The position numbers were made by a program, and so were the translations under genes. Shown in pieces: positions 37,768 through 53,860 of a DNA stretch of 64,000 nt. How positions within the stretch are numbered: position 1 is the first letter of the stretch; every line of letters begins with the position of its first letter. The stretch is from an uncultured Pelagibacteraceae bacterium (GTDB lineage Bacteria; Pseudomonadota; Alphaproteobacteria; Pelagibacterales; Pelagibacteraceae). Location of the stretch: the NCBI GenBank assembly GCA_902623735.1, contig CACNUU010000002.1:98761-162760 (forward strand). The letters are read 5' to 3'. The notes beneath the pieces are model-generated. The model was not told where the DNA came from, did not search any database, and saw only the letters and a list, made by a program, of their open reading frames with translations.

Positions 37768-38166
37768 ATGTCTTACGCAGTAATACAAACAGGTGGAAAA
37801 CAATACAAAGTTAAGTCAGGTGAGATCTTGAAAATTGAAAAACTTCCAAATTCTAAGCCTGATACTAAAATAGAATTTAAGGAAGTTATTGCTTATGGTG
37901 ATGAAAAAGCTATAGAGATTGGTGCTCCTACCATACAAGGTGCTAAAGTTGAAGCAAATTTAATTAAGAACAGTAAAAATAGAACTATTTTAATTTTTAA
38001 GAAAAGAAGAAGACAAAATTCAAGGCGAAAGAATGGACACAGACAAGAATATTCAATGATTAAAATAAACAAAATTTTTTCAAAAGATGGTAAGATTTTA
38101 TCAGAAGCTGAGAAAGTTTCAAAAACTTCGAATAAAGAAGTTGCAGAAAAAAAAACAAGTAAGTAA
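37768..38166 (+). CDS. rplU: 50S ribosomal protein L21
   Basis: MSYAVIQTGGKQYKVKSGEILKIEKL, KKRRRQNSRRKNGHRQEYSMIKI; Lys/Ser-rich C-terminal tail. Confidence 0.97.
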   Translation: MSYAVIQTGGKQYKVKSGEILKIEKLPNSKPDTKIEFKEVIAYGDEKAIEIGAPTIQGAKVEANLIKNSKNRTILIFKKRRRQNSRRKNGHRQEYSMIKINKIFSKDGKILSEAEKVSKTSNKEVAEKKTSK

Positions 38167-38178
38167 CTAGGGAAAGTT

Positions 38179-38433
38179 ATGGCAACAAAAAAAGCAGGTG
38201 GATCATCAAGAAACGGACGAGATAGTGCCGGAAGAAGACTCGGGGTTAAAAAGTATGGTGGTGAAACTGTAATTCCTGGAAATATAATTGTTAGACAAAG
38301 AGGAACAAAGATATTTCCTGGTGAAAATGTTGGAATGGGTAAGGATCATTCAATATTTTCAGTTATAAAAGGCAAAGTAGTTTTTAAAAAAACTAAATCA
38401 GATAGAACTTTTGTTTCAGTAAAACCCAATTAA
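38179..38433 (+). CDS. rpmA: 50S ribosomal protein L27
   Basis: [29 protein letters not shown]. Confidence 0.98.
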   Translation: MATKKAGGSSRNGRDSAGRRLGVKKYGGETVIPGNIIVRQRGTKIFPGENVGMGKDHSIFSVIKGKVVFKKTKSDRTFVSVKPN

Positions 38434-38451
38434 TAGTACAACAAAAAATAG

Positions 38452-40536
<2,085 letters not shown>

Positions 40537-40540
<4 letters not shown>

Positions 40541-41790
40541 TGATAAATGAATTAATTAAAATTGGAAATCAATCTAAAAAAGCTATTTCTTCCCAGTTAA
40601 ATTATAAAAAGAAGAATAAGGTTTTAAAAGATTACTGTGATTTAATTAACAAGAATAAAAAATTAATTATTAATCAAAATAAAAAAGATATTTTTCAAGC
40701 ACAAAAAAAAAGACTCCAATTAAATCTAATTGATCGTCTTATTTTAGATGAGCAAAAAATTTTAGATATTACTAATTCAATAAAATCCATAATAAAACTT
40801 AAAGACCCAACAAACATTATTATGGAAAAATGGAAGAGACCTAATGGTTTAAATATTTCAAAAATTTCAATTCCGATAGGAGTTATCGGTGTTATTTACG
40901 AAAGTAGACCCAATGTTACCTCTGATGTTGCATCTCTATGCTTTAAATCTGGAAATGCAGTAATTCTAAAAGGTGGAAAGGAAGCTTTTTATACAAATAA
41001 AATTTTGTCAAAATTATTTAGAAATTCCCTAAAAAAAAATAATATTGATGAAAACTTTGTTCAATTTATTGATAACAAAAATAGAAAAGTTGTTGATTTT
41101 TTATTAACAAAAATGAGTAAATATATTGATGTGATAATTCCGCGGGGAGGAAAACAACTAGTTAAAAAGGTTCAAGCTTTATCTAATTTACCAATAATTG
41201 GTCACTTAGAGGGGATTTGTCATACATTTGTTGATAAAGATGCGAATCTTAAGATTGCTAAGAAAATTATCTATAATGCAAAATTAAGGAATACTGCAAT
41301 TTGTGGTGCAACGGAAACAGTCTTAATTCACCAAAAAATTTTAAATAAATCATGTAACTACGTATTAGAAGATTTAGAAAAAAATGGTTGTAAAATAATT
41401 GGAGATAATAATATTAGAAAATTTTATAAAGGAAAAATATCTAAAGCTACTAATAAAGACTGGTCTAAAGAATATTTATCGCCTACTGTATCTGTAAAAA
41501 CGGTGAATGATTTAAATGAGGCTATTAAACACATAAATATATATGGTACGATGCATACAGATTCTATTATTACAAAAAATAAAATAACTGCAAAAAAATT
41601 TTTGTCTGGTGTTAAAAGTTCCATAGCTATGCACAACACGTCAACTCAATTCGCGGATGGTGGTGAGTTTGGTTTTGGTGGAGAAGTTGGAATTTCAACT
41701 AATACACTTCCTCCAAGAGGTCCTGTTGGTTTAAATCAGTTAGTCTCATATAAATATATAATTACAAGCAATGGAAAGATTAGAAAGTAA
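40537..41790 (+). CDS. proA: Glutamate-5-semialdehyde dehydrogenase
   Basis: GVIYESRPNVTSDVASLCFKSGNAVILKGGKEA, GHLEGICHTFVD, FADGGEFGFGGEVGIST. Confidence 0.98.
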
Positions 41791-42310
41791 TTTAAACAAA
41801 AAAAGTAGAATTGGAATACTTGGTGGAACTTTTGATCCAGCTCATAAAGGTCATTTAGTAATTTCTAAAAAAGCTATTAAAAAGTTTAAATTAAAAAAAG
41901 TAATATGGGCTATAACAGCTAAAAACCCTTTTAAGAAAAAAAGTCAAACAAGTATTTCTGATAGAATTATGGGATGTAAAAAAATTATTAGATCTTATAA
42001 TTTAATAAAAGTTAAATTTTACGAAAGAACTATTAAATCAAACAAAACTATAGATTTAATAAATCATCTTAAAAAAAATACAAAGTCTCAGATTTTTTTT
42101 TTAATGGGTGCTGATAATTTAATTAATTTTCATAAATGGCATAAGTGGAAATTGATTTCTCAAAAATGTAAAATTTTAGTTTTTGATCGGCATGGGTATA
42201 AAAAAAAATCCCTAAATTCTGTGTCATTTAAAAGATTAAATGGTAAAAATTTTAACTTTATTAAATTTAATAAAGTCAATATTTCTTCTTCTCAATTGAG
42301 AAAAATTTGA
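41771..42310 (+). CDS. nadD: Nicotinate-nucleotide adenylyltransferase
   Basis: RIGILGGTFDPAHKGHLVIS; C-terminal ISSSQLRK. Confidence 0.95.
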   Translation: MERLESNLNKKSRIGILGGTFDPAHKGHLVISKKAIKKFKLKKVIWAITAKNPFKKKSQTSISDRIMGCKKIIRSYNLIKVKFYERTIKSNKTIDLINHLKKNTKSQIFFLMGADNLINFHKWHKWKLISQKCKILVFDRHGYKKKSLNSVSFKRLNGKNFNFIKFNKVNISSSQLRKI

Positions 42311-42678
42311 TAAGGTTTACTCAATTAATGGATAAAATCTTAGACCTAAAGCAAATCGTTATAACAACATTAAACAATAACAAAGCCTTGAACATAGTAA
42401 GTATTGACCTTAGGGATAAAAGTTCAATGGCAGATTATATGATTATAGCAAGTGGAACTTCTTCGAGACATATTCAGTCTTTATCTGAACAGGTCTTAGA
42501 AGAATTGAAAAATAATGGTATTAAAAACTCAAAAATTGAAGGTAAGGATAGTGGTGAATGGAAATTAGTTGATGGCATAGATCTAATTATTCATATTTTT
42601 CATCCAGAAAAAAGGAAGTTTTATGAATTAGAAAAAATGTGGTCTGAATTAATTCCAAAGGAAAAATTAATTATATGA
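42307..42678 (+). CDS. rsfS: Ribosome silencing factor RsfS/RsfA
   Basis: DLRDKSSMADYMIIASGTSSRHIQSLSEQV, WKLVDGIDLIIHIFHPEKRKFYELEKMW. Confidence 0.96.
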   Translation: MIRFTQLMDKILDLKQIVITTLNNNKALNIVSIDLRDKSSMADYMIIASGTSSRHIQSLSEQVLEELKNNGIKNSKIEGKDSGEWKLVDGIDLIIHIFHPEKRKFYELEKMWSELIPKEKLII

Positions 42679-43808
42679 AAAAAGTATTTTTTCTTTCAGT
42701 TATAATTTATTATTTTACTTTATTTGGATCATTATCTTCTGAGACAGAAATATATAAAAAAATTGATCTATTTGGTGAAGTTCTTGAAAAAATTAATAGT
42801 GAATATGTAGATGAGGTAAATCCATCTGAAAGTATGGACTCTGCTATCAACGGTTTATTACAATCTCTTGATCCATATTCTGCATATATGTCTCCAGAAA
42901 ATTTTGATGAAATGCAAACTGAAACAAGTGGAAAGTTTGGTGGTTTAGGAATAGAGGTCAGTATGGAGTCAGGAGTGGTTAAAGTTATCTCTCCCATTGA
43001 CGACACACCTGCATCAAAAGCTGGTATTAAGGCAGGTGACTACATTATCAAAATTGATAATACTCAAGTTCAAGGAAAAAGTTTAAGTGAGGCTGTGGAT
43101 TTAATGAGGGGGGAAGTAGGTTCACCAATAGAATTAACTATTAGAAGAAGAGGAGAAAAAAAAGCTCTCACTTTTAATATAATCAGAGAAATAATTCAAA
43201 TTAGATCTGTTAAAGCAGATCTTTTAGAAAAAAATATAGGATACATTAGGTTAACTTCATTCAATGAAAATAGTAGTAAACAAATAAAAAAAGAGATCAA
43301 AAAATTAGAAAAAAATAACAATGTTAAATCTTACATCTTAGATTTGAGAAATAATCCTGGTGGGCTTCTCTCACAAGCAATAAAAATTTCAGATTTTTTT
43401 TTAGATAATGGAGAAATAGTATCAACAAAAAGTAGAAAAAATTCAGAGAATCAAAAATGGTTTGCGAGCAAAGGTGATATTACAAATGGAAAGACTTTAA
43501 TTGTCATGATAAATTATGGATCAGCATCAGCTTCTGAAATAGTCGCTGGAGCATTAAAAGATCATAAAAGGGCAATTATAGTTGGTGAAAATAGTTTTGG
43601 TAAAGGATCAGTGCAATCTATAATTCCACTCAAAAATAAAGGTGCAATCAGATTAACAGTTGCAAAATATTATTTACCCTCTGGTAAATCAATTTCTGAA
43701 GTAGGTGTATTACCAGATATTGAAATTGAAGAGGATTCTGATGAATTTAGAATTAAAACTGAAACTGATAACCAATTAAATTACGCTATCAAATTACTCA
43801 ACGGTTAA
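42675..43808 (+). CDS. ctpA: S41 family C-terminal processing peptidase
   Basis: PDZ domain; DLRNNPGGLL; NYGSASASEIVAGALKDHKRAIIVGENSFGKGSVQ. Confidence 0.97.
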   Translation: MKKVFFLSVIIYYFTLFGSLSSETEIYKKIDLFGEVLEKINSEYVDEVNPSESMDSAINGLLQSLDPYSAYMSPENFDEMQTETSGKFGGLGIEVSMESGVVKVISPIDDTPASKAGIKAGDYIIKIDNTQVQGKSLSEAVDLMRGEVGSPIELTIRRRGEKKALTFNIIREIIQIRSVKADLLEKNIGYIRLTSFNENSSKQIKKEIKKLEKNNNVKSYILDLRNNPGGLLSQAIKISDFFLDNGEIVSTKSRKNSENQKWFASKGDITNGKTLIVMINYGSASASEIVAGALKDHKRAIIVGENSFGKGSVQSIIPLKNKGAIRLTVAKYYLPSGKSISEVGVLPDIEIEEDSDEFRIKTETDNQLNYAIKLLNG

Positions 43809-43809
43809 A

Positions 43810-44289
43810 ATGGAAGAAAAATTTAAAAGTTTACCACTGAGGATTGGTGTAGGTGTAATTCTTTTAAATAAAAGTAATAAAGTTTTTGTAGCAAAAAGAA
43901 TAGATAATCCTAAAGATTTTTGGCAAATGCCACAGGGGGGAGTTGATGATGGAGAAGATTATTTAGCTGCCGCATTAAGAGAACTTTACGAAGAGACGAG
44001 CATAAAAGAGGTTGAATTAATTAAAGAAATTGACGAAACATTAACCTACGAACTGCCAGAAAACTTATTGGGTATAATTTGGAAAGGAAAATATAGAGGT
44101 CAAAAACAAAGGTGGTTCTTAATGAGATATTTGGGCAATGAGAAAGAAATAAATTTAAAAACAAATAACCCAGAATTTTTAGAATGGAAATGGATTGATA
44201 TTGATATGATAACAGAGGTGGTAGTGGATTTTAAATTAAATGTATACAGACAATTAAAACAAAAGATAAATCAAATACTAATTGATTGA
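43810..44289 (+). CDS. rppH: RNA pyrophosphohydrolase (Nudix)
   Basis: FWQMPQGGVDDGEDYLAAALRELYEETSI Nudix box; KGKYRGQKQRWFLMRY. Confidence 0.96.
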   Translation: MEEKFKSLPLRIGVGVILLNKSNKVFVAKRIDNPKDFWQMPQGGVDDGEDYLAAALRELYEETSIKEVELIKEIDETLTYELPENLLGIIWKGKYRGQKQRWFLMRYLGNEKEINLKTNNPEFLEWKWIDIDMITEVVVDFKLNVYRQLKQKINQILID

Positions 44290-44669
44290 TTTTAAAACTT
44301 CTAATTTTTGATCAATTAAATATTGAGACTGATCACTTAAATCTTTTTTAGTTGACTCTTCTTCTGCATTCTTGAGAAGTTCCAGAATTTTATTTTTATC
44401 TTTATTTTGAAGACTAATTATAGAACTTGTAAGAATTGAGAGAGTATTATCCTTAAACTCTACAATTCCATCCTCAACATAATATTCCTCAGTATTAGAA
44501 TTAGACAAAATTTTTAAAATTCCAGGTTTTAAAAATGAAATAATAGAGATATGTTCCTTAAGTATTCCCATTTCTCCCTCAAAAGCTGGAATTACTACCT
44601 CCGTAACATCTTTTCTTTGTAAAAAAGATTTGTCTGGATTAATAATTTCTATACTAAATTCCTCATTCA

Positions 44670-44670
<1 letters not shown>
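44278..44670 (-). CDS. atpC: F1F0 ATP synthase epsilon subunit
   Basis: VVIPAFEGEMGILKEHISIISFLKPG; last gene of atpHAGDC. Confidence 0.95.
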
Positions 44671-46963
<2,293 letters not shown>

Positions 46964-46970
46964 AAAATAA

Positions 46971-48506
46971 TTAAGATTTAAAGTTTTTTTTAAGATTGTT
47001 AATTACTTCAATTAAATTTTTTTCTGAGTCTTCTTCAAGTTTACCTGAACTTAAGATTGCTTCTATAATTTGAGGTTTATCAGACTTACATCTTTCAATA
47101 ATTTTATTTTCAAATTCAGAAATATCTTTTAGATCAATATCATCCAAATATCCTTTTACGCCACAGAAAACAGATATCACCTGTTCTGCAACTGTCATTG
47201 GGGTGTACTGTTTCTGTTTAAGGAGTTCAGTTAATTTGGACCCTCTGTTCAAAAGCTGTTGGGTTGATGCATCTAAATCTGATCCAAATTGAGCAAAAGC
47301 CGCCATTTCTCTATATTGAGCTAATTCCAGTTTCATTGAACCAGACACTTTTTTCATAGCTTTTGTTTGCGCTGCAGATCCCACACGAGAAACAGATAAT
47401 CCAACATTTATTGCTGGCCTAATACCTTGATTGAATAATTCTGTTTCTAAAAAAATTTGACCATCTGTTATTGAAATTACGTTTGTTGGAATATAAGCAG
47501 ATACATCGCCACCTTGTGTTTCAATTATTGGTAAGGCTGTTAAAGATCCACCACCATGCTCATCACTTAATTTTGCTGCTCTCTCAAGTAGTCTGCTATG
47601 TAAGTAAAATACATCTCCCGGATAAGCCTCTCTACCTGGAGGTCTTCTTAATATTAAAGACATTTGTCTATATGCTACAGCTTGTTTTGAAAGATCATCA
47701 TAAATAATCAATGCATGCATTCCATTATCTCTGAAAAATTCTCCCATAGTACATCCTGTATATGGTGCCAAAAATTGTAAAGGAGCTGAGTCTGATGCTG
47801 TTGCAGCGACGATTGTAGTATATTCCATCGCACCAGCCTCCTCTAAAGTTTTCTGGATTTGTCTTACGGTTGATCTTTTTTGTCCAACAGCGACATAGAT
47901 ACAATACAGTTTTTGTTTCTCATCACCTGACTCATTGATTTTTTTTTGATTTATAATAGCGTCAATTGCTACAGCTGTTTTCCCTGTTTGTCTATCACCG
48001 ATAATTAATTCACGTTGACCCCTTCCAATTGGAACAAGACTATCAATTGATTTTAATCCTGTTTGCATTGGCTCACTAACTGATTGTCTTGGTATAATTC
48101 CTGGGGCCTTAACTTCAACTCTACTTTTTTTAATTCCTTTATCTAATGGACCTTTTCCATCAATTGGATTTCCTAAACCATCTACTACTCTTCCTAATAA
48201 TTCTTTTCCTACAGGTGTATCAACAATGCTTCCTGTTCTTTTAACAACATCTCCTTCTTTAATATTTCGATCATCACCAAAAATTACAACACCTACATTT
48301 TCACTTTCTAAATTCAATGCCATACCTTTAGAACCATCTGAAAATTCAACCATTTCTCCTGCTTGAACGTTGTCTAAACCGTAAATTCTAGCGATTCCAT
48401 CTCCCACGGACAATACTTGTCCTACCTCAGAGACTTCAGCTTTTTCTCCAAAGTTTTTAATTTGTTCTTTTAAAATTTTTGTAACTTCTGAAGGATTTAT
48501 TTCCAT
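46971..48506 (-). CDS. atpA: F1F0 ATP synthase alpha subunit
   Basis: [37 protein letters not shown]. Confidence 0.99.
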   Translation of the reverse strand: MEINPSEVTKILKEQIKNFGEKAEVSEVGQVLSVGDGIARIYGLDNVQAGEMVEFSDGSKGMALNLESENVGVVIFGDDRNIKEGDVVKRTGSIVDTPVGKELLGRVVDGLGNPIDGKGPLDKGIKKSRVEVKAPGIIPRQSVSEPMQTGLKSIDSLVPIGRGQRELIIGDRQTGKTAVAIDAIINQKKINESGDEKQKLYCIYVAVGQKRSTVRQIQKTLEEAGAMEYTTIVAATASDSAPLQFLAPYTGCTMGEFFRDNGMHALIIYDDLSKQAVAYRQMSLILRRPPGREAYPGDVFYLHSRLLERAAKLSDEHGGGSLTALPIIETQGGDVSAYIPTNVISITDGQIFLETELFNQGIRPAINVGLSVSRVGSAAQTKAMKKVSGSMKLELAQYREMAAFAQFGSDLDASTQQLLNRGSKLTELLKQKQYTPMTVAEQVISVFCGVKGYLDDIDLKDISEFENKIIERCKSDKPQIIEAILSSGKLEEDSEKNLIEVINNLKKNFKS

Positions 48507-48507
48507 A

Positions 48508-49065
48508 TTATGCCTTTATCATTCTATTTTCAATTTGTTGCAATTTATTTTTTATAGAATTATTAATCATCGTACTTCCTACTTGCACTACTAAGCCTCC
48601 TATTAAACTTTTATCAAAAATGTATTTTAATTTTATTTTTGACTTAAAACTATTTGATAATTCTTCTGTGATCTTGCTTATTTCTTCTGGAGATAATTCT
48701 TTTGCTGATTTTATTTCTGCTTTTAATTCTCCTCTTTTTTCGGAACAAATTTCATTAAAATTTTTAAGTATTTGCTCTACGTAAAAAAATCTTCTTTTTG
48801 ATATTAAAAAACTCAAAAAATTCTTGAACAAATTTTCTAAATTAAATTTATCTGATATTTCTTTGGTTACATTGATTAAAACATCACGGTTTATTGTTGG
48901 ATCTTTTATTAGTTCACTAAATTGTTTGTTATTTAAAATCAAATTTAAAAACGAAGTGGAATTTTCTTCAATCTGAGTGAGTAAGTTTGACTCCTCGGCT
49001 AGCTCAAACAAAGCTAAAGAATATCTATTTGCTGAAGTATCAGAAAATTCTTTATTTTGACTCAA
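48508..49065 (-). CDS. atpH: F1F0 ATP synthase delta subunit
   Basis: [44 protein letters not shown]. Confidence 0.96.
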   Translation of the reverse strand: MSQNKEFSDTSANRYSLALFELAEESNLLTQIEENSTSFLNLILNNKQFSELIKDPTINRDVLINVTKEISDKFNLENLFKNFLSFLISKRRFFYVEQILKNFNEICSEKRGELKAEIKSAKELSPEEISKITEELSNSFKSKIKLKYIFDKSLIGGLVVQVGSTMINNSIKNKLQQIENRMIKA

Positions 49066-49127
49066 TTTTAAACCTTTTAAATGTTTATGATTAATTTTTT
49101 AAAATCACGATTTAATTAACATATGCC

Positions 49128-49156
49128 TATATAGTCTTCAAGTAACACATTTGCAA
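49128..49156 (-). promoter_or_regulatory. Sigma70-type promoter for the atpHAGDC operon
   Basis: Minus strand TTGCAA (49156-49151), 17 nt, TATATA (49133-49128), ~60 nt upstream of atpH. Confidence 0.6.
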
Positions 49157-49176
49157 AAAATCATTTTTTTTCACCC

Positions 49177-51132
49177 TTAATTGAAGCTTATTGGATCAAC
49201 ATCAACTGAAAGTTTTATTCCCGATAAAAACTTATACTTGGGAATTATTTGTGCCAAAGAGTTCTGTAATCGTAAAGTTTTTGGGCCTCTAATTAGAAGT
49301 CTGACACGGTATTTCCCTTTTAATTTGAAAATAGGTGCACTCACTGGACCTAAAATTTTTCCATAAATTTTATTTTGAATAGATAACTTGAATTTGATTG
49401 CCTCTTTTTCTAATTTTTTTTCATTTTTTCCCGTTAAAATTAAAGAGATAAATCTTTGAAAGGGAGGAAGATTATTTTTTTTTCTGATTTCGATCTCTTT
49501 ATCTAAAAAAATTTCTGGATTCTTATTTGTAATATCTGAGATCATTTTTAAATTAGGGTTATACGTTTGAAAATATACTTTTGAAGATTGACCAGTACGT
49601 CCAGCTCTTCCAGACAATTGATGGTAAAGTTGTAAATTTTTTTCTGCAGATCTTAAATCATGTCCTTGTGAAGATAAGTCGATATCAACTACAACAATAC
49701 AATTTAAATTTGGAAAATGAAAACCTTTAGAAATCAATTGTGTTCCAATTAAAATATCAATTTCATTATTTATTATTTTGTCTAATTTGAATTTTGAACT
49801 TTTTTTATTCATTGTATCACTTGAAAAAATTTCAACTTTTTTTGATGAAAAAATTTTTTTAACTTCCTCTGAAACTCTTTCCACGCCTGGGCCACTAAAT
49901 ATAAAATCACATTTCTCTTTATCATGACAATTTCTTTTTAATGAAGTTTTAAATCCACAATAATGACATAAAAGATAATCTTTATTTTTATGAAAAACTA
50001 AGTTGATTGAACAATTCGGACATGAAAAGCTTTTGAAACATTTTCTACACAAAGCATTAGGTGCAAATCCTCTTCTATTTAAAAAAAATAAAATTTGATC
50101 ATTTTTTTTTAAATGAAAATAGACTTTATTTATTACTTCTTTAGAAATCCATGATTGTCGTTCAAGTTTAACATTGTTGAGATTTATTATTTCATAATCG
50201 GGTAAAGATGCATTTTTATATCTTTGTTCAAGCTTTGACATACTATATTTTTTTTTTCTAATATTTTCAAAAGTCTCAATTGATGGTACAGCGGTAATTA
50301 AATTGATAGGAATATTTTCGAATGATGCTCTCGAAATTGCCATGTCTCTAGCATTATATATAACTCCTTCATCTTGCTTGTAAGATTGATCATGTTCCTC
50401 ATCAACTATGATCAATCCTAATTTTGAAAACGGTAAAAATAATGAGGATCGCGCTCCGATAACAACTTTTATTTCACCTGTAATTACGCCACTCCAAATA
50501 ATTTCTTTATTCTTTTTTGTAATACTTGAATGCCATACAGCTGGGGTGAAACCAAAAAATTCAAAAAATGTCTTCTCAAATTGGTTAGTAAGACCGATTT
50601 CGGGTAACATTATCAAGCCTTGATATCCTTTAGTTAAAATATTTTTTAGTGCCTCAAAATAAACTATAGTTTTTCCAGATCCAGTTGTACCTTGTAAAAC
50701 ATGAACATTAAATTTTTTATTAAAATTATTTATTTCGTTAAGAGTTTTTTTTTGTTCTAAGTTTAGTTTAATTAAATTTTCTTTTATTTTAGAATTAAAA
50801 TTATCGTAATATTTTTTGTCAATTTTTTTTTCAGGATTACCACTAGTTAAAACTAATTTAAGAGCCATCCCTTTTGGAACAATATTATACTCTGAAAACC
50901 AGTTTAAAAAGTTTATTGTACTTTTTTTTAAGCTTGGAATTTCTATTTTATTTAAAATTTTTTTTACTTTAAATTTCTTAAATTTTTCTCTCTCAAATTC
51001 ATTCCATACAACTCCAATTATTTTGGCTTTTCCAAATGGAACCTCAACAAAATCACCAATATTTAATTTTAAATCGCTTTCGTAAGTAAATGGATGATTA
51101 AATATGTTGGGTAAAAGAATCGGAAACTTCAT
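49177..51132 (-). CDS. priA: Primosomal protein N' (replication restart helicase)
   Basis: Walker A LQGTTGSGKTIVYFEAL, DEEHDQSYKQDEGVIYNARDMA, zinc-binding CRKCFKSFSCPNCS...CHYCG. Confidence 0.97.
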   Translation of the reverse strand: MKFPILLPNIFNHPFTYESDLKLNIGDFVEVPFGKAKIIGVVWNEFEREKFKKFKVKKILNKIEIPSLKKSTINFLNWFSEYNIVPKGMALKLVLTSGNPEKKIDKKYYDNFNSKIKENLIKLNLEQKKTLNEINNFNKKFNVHVLQGTTGSGKTIVYFEALKNILTKGYQGLIMLPEIGLTNQFEKTFFEFFGFTPAVWHSSITKKNKEIIWSGVITGEIKVVIGARSSLFLPFSKLGLIIVDEEHDQSYKQDEGVIYNARDMAISRASFENIPINLITAVPSIETFENIRKKKYSMSKLEQRYKNASLPDYEIINLNNVKLERQSWISKEVINKVYFHLKKNDQILFFLNRRGFAPNALCRKCFKSFSCPNCSINLVFHKNKDYLLCHYCGFKTSLKRNCHDKEKCDFIFSGPGVERVSEEVKKIFSSKKVEIFSSDTMNKKSSKFKLDKIINNEIDILIGTQLISKGFHFPNLNCIVVVDIDLSSQGHDLRSAEKNLQLYHQLSGRAGRTGQSSKVYFQTYNPNLKMISDITNKNPEIFLDKEIEIRKKNNLPPFQRFISLILTGKNEKKLEKEAIKFKLSIQNKIYGKILGPVSAPIFKLKGKYRVRLLIRGPKTLRLQNSLAQIIPKYKFLSGIKLSVDVDPISFN

Positions 51133-51154
51133 ATTTAGATAATATGAAAAATTC

Positions 51155-52555
51155 TTAAGAGTGTATTGCTCTTTTATCTACAGATAAAGCAGCCTCTTTT
51201 ACTGCCTCTGAGAAAGTTGGGTGGGCATGACATGTTCTAGCAATATCCTCAGAACTGGCTCCAAATTCCATGGCAATACCTATTTCTGCAATTAATTCAC
51301 CTGCATGAGGTCCGATCAAATGTGCTCCCAAAACTTTATCTGACTTTTCATCTGCTAGAATTTTTACAAATCCCTCTACATCATCAATCGCTTTTGCTCT
51401 GGAATTTGCCATAAAAGAAAATTTACCAATCTTATATTTTATATTCTGATTATTTAATTGTTCCTCAGTTTTACCGATAGATGCAACTTCCGGTGTTGTA
51501 TAAATAACTCCTGGAATCGTATCATAATTAACATGCCCAGATTGACCAGCAATATTTTCAGCGACAGCTACACCTTCATCCTCAGCTTTATGGGCTAGCA
51601 TTGGCCCAGCAATCACATCTCCAAGGGCATAAATATTATTTATGTTTGTTTGAAAATTTTTATTTGTCTTAATTCTACTTTTTTTATCAAGTTCAACTCC
51701 TACATTTTCCAGATTTAATCCTTTAGTGTTGGGCTTTCTTCCTACTGAAATTAAAACTACATCACAATCAAATTCTTTTTTATTTCCATCTTTATCTGTA
51801 GTTAAAACAATCGCTCCTGAAGAATTTTTTTTAATATTTTCCACTTTATGCTGCATATGAAAATTAATTCCTTGCTTCTTCAAAATTTTCATAAATTCAT
51901 TTGAAATTTCTTTATCCATACCTGGGGTGATATGATCTAAGAATTCAACAACATGCACATCTGCTCCTAGTCTAGACCATACGGAGCCCATTTCTAAACC
52001 AATATATCCACCACCAACAACTACCATTTTTTTTGGTACTTCATTTAATTTTAAAGCTCCTGTTGAAGAAACGATTGTTTTTTCATCAAATTCAATTCCT
52101 GGCAAAGGTACAGGTACTGATCCAGTTGCAATTATAATTTTTTCTGATTGAATTAATATTTCTTTATTATTTTCATCCTTTATTAAGATTTCATTTTTAG
52201 ATTTAAAACTTCCAGTCCCCTTAAAATAAGTGACTTTGTTTTTCTTTAATAAAAATTCAACACCTTTTGTAAGAACTGTCACAGCCTTATCTTTACTTTT
52301 CATCATCTTACCCAGATTTAGTTTTACATTTTCGACTTCAATACCTTTATTTGATAAATTTTTAATTTTATGAAACTCTTCTGATAAGTTTAATAGACTC
52401 TTTGATGGAATACAGCCAATATTCAAACAAGTTCCACCTAATGAGCCCCTTGACTCTATACAAGCTGTTTTTAAACCAAGCTGTGCAAGTCGAATTGCAC
52501 ACACATAGCCCCCCGGACCACCACCAATTACTATTGCTTGAAATTTTTCTGTCAT
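51155..52555 (-). CDS. lpdA: Dihydrolipoyl dehydrogenase (E3)
   Basis: GGGPGGYVCAIRLAQLGLKTACIESRGSLGGTCLNIGCIPSKSLL; HAHPTFSEAVKEAAL. Confidence 0.98.
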   Translation of the reverse strand: MTEKFQAIVIGGGPGGYVCAIRLAQLGLKTACIESRGSLGGTCLNIGCIPSKSLLNLSEEFHKIKNLSNKGIEVENVKLNLGKMMKSKDKAVTVLTKGVEFLLKKNKVTYFKGTGSFKSKNEILIKDENNKEILIQSEKIIIATGSVPVPLPGIEFDEKTIVSSTGALKLNEVPKKMVVVGGGYIGLEMGSVWSRLGADVHVVEFLDHITPGMDKEISNEFMKILKKQGINFHMQHKVENIKKNSSGAIVLTTDKDGNKKEFDCDVVLISVGRKPNTKGLNLENVGVELDKKSRIKTNKNFQTNINNIYALGDVIAGPMLAHKAEDEGVAVAENIAGQSGHVNYDTIPGVIYTTPEVASIGKTEEQLNNQNIKYKIGKFSFMANSRAKAIDDVEGFVKILADEKSDKVLGAHLIGPHAGELIAEIGIAMEFGASSEDIARTCHAHPTFSEAVKEAALSVDKRAIHS

Positions 52556-53854
52556 CTAAATGTTTAAAAATAACCTTCTTGGATCTTCTAAATTTTCTTT
52601 TATCATTTTCAAAAAAGAGACCGACTCTTTTCCGTCAATTATTCTATGATCATATGAAAGAGCTAAAAACATTATTGGCCTGATTTTTATTTCACCATTT
52701 ATAGCAGTTGGTCTATCTACAATATTATGCATTCCCAATACACCTGATTGAGGTAAGTTTAAAATTGGTGTTGAAAGCATGGAACCATAAACACCACCAT
52801 TACTTATTGTAAATGTTCCACCTTGAAGATCCTCGATTGTGAGTTTTCCCTCTTTTGCTTTATCAGAAATCTGTTTAATATTTTTTTCAATATCAGCAAA
52901 TGACAATTCATCCGCATTTTTTAAAACAGGAACCACAAGCCCTTTATCTGTGCCGACGGCAAAACTTATATTATAATAATTTTTATAAACAATCTGGTCG
53001 CCTTCAATTTCAGCGTTAACAGCAGGAAAATTTTTCAATCCTAGTACGCAAGCTTTCACAAAAAATGACATCAAACCAAGCTTTACTCCATATCGATTTT
53101 GAAAATCTTCCTGATTTTCATTTTTCATTTCCATAATATTTGTCATATCCACTTCATTGAATGTAGTCAGTAATGCCGCGTTTTCTTGAGCTTGCTTTAA
53201 TCTTTTTGCAATAGTTTGTCTCAGTCTAGTCATTTTAATTCTCTCTTCTTCACCATATTGGATTTTTCTCTCAGAGGGTGCTGGGTTAAGACCCATTAGA
53301 TTGATTAAATCACCTTTCAAAACTCTTCCATCTTTTCCAGTTCCTTTTACAGACTCTAAATTAATTTTATTCTCTGATACGATTTTCCTGACTGCAGGAG
53401 ATAAAGTTTGATCTATTTTCTTGGTTTTTGCTGATTTGGGTTTCTTTTTAATCTCATTAGTTAAGATCAATGGTTGATCTTCTTTATCAAGTTCGTCCTC
53501 TGCTTCCGTCTCAAAAATTTGTGGCTCCTTTTTTTGAGTTTCTAAATTGACAACATTGTCTTCATTTTTAATCGGCTTAATTTTTTCAATTTTTTCTTCT
53601 TTTTTGGAAATTGATCCACTCTCAGTAACTGATCCCAAAAGTGCACCTACCTCTACAACTGACCCATCTTTTGAATTTATTTCTTTTAATGTTCCAGAAA
53701 TTGGGGAAGGGACTTCTAAATTAACTTTATCCGTCTCCAATTCAACAATAGGTTCATCAGCTTCAACAGTATCTCCCTCATTTTTTAACCATTTAGAAAC
53801 TGTTGCTTCTGTTATACTTTCGCCTAAAATAGGAACTACAATTTTTTCACTCAT
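52556..53854 (-). CDS. sucB: 2-oxoglutarate dehydrogenase E2 (dihydrolipoyl succinyltransferase)
   Basis: Lipoyl domain [15 protein letters not shown]3-binding domain, C-terminal [19 protein letters not shown]. Confidence 0.98.
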   Translation of the reverse strand: MSEKIVVPILGESITEATVSKWLKNEGDTVEADEPIVELETDKVNLEVPSPISGTLKEINSKDGSVVEVGALLGSVTESGSISKKEEKIEKIKPIKNEDNVVNLETQKKEPQIFETEAEDELDKEDQPLILTNEIKKKPKSAKTKKIDQTLSPAVRKIVSENKINLESVKGTGKDGRVLKGDLINLMGLNPAPSERKIQYGEEERIKMTRLRQTIAKRLKQAQENAALLTTFNEVDMTNIMEMKNENQEDFQNRYGVKLGLMSFFVKACVLGLKNFPAVNAEIEGDQIVYKNYYNISFAVGTDKGLVVPVLKNADELSFADIEKNIKQISDKAKEGKLTIEDLQGGTFTISNGGVYGSMLSTPILNLPQSGVLGMHNIVDRPTAINGEIKIRPIMFLALSYDHRIIDGKESVSFLKMIKENLEDPRRLFLNI

Positions 53855-53860
53855 TATTTT

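Noticed and set aside
49066-49176. AAAAAATGATTTTTT palindrome near the priA-atpH gap as a terminator
   Set aside because: A/T-only stem, unlikely to be stable; overlaps the upstream edge of the better-supported atp promoter
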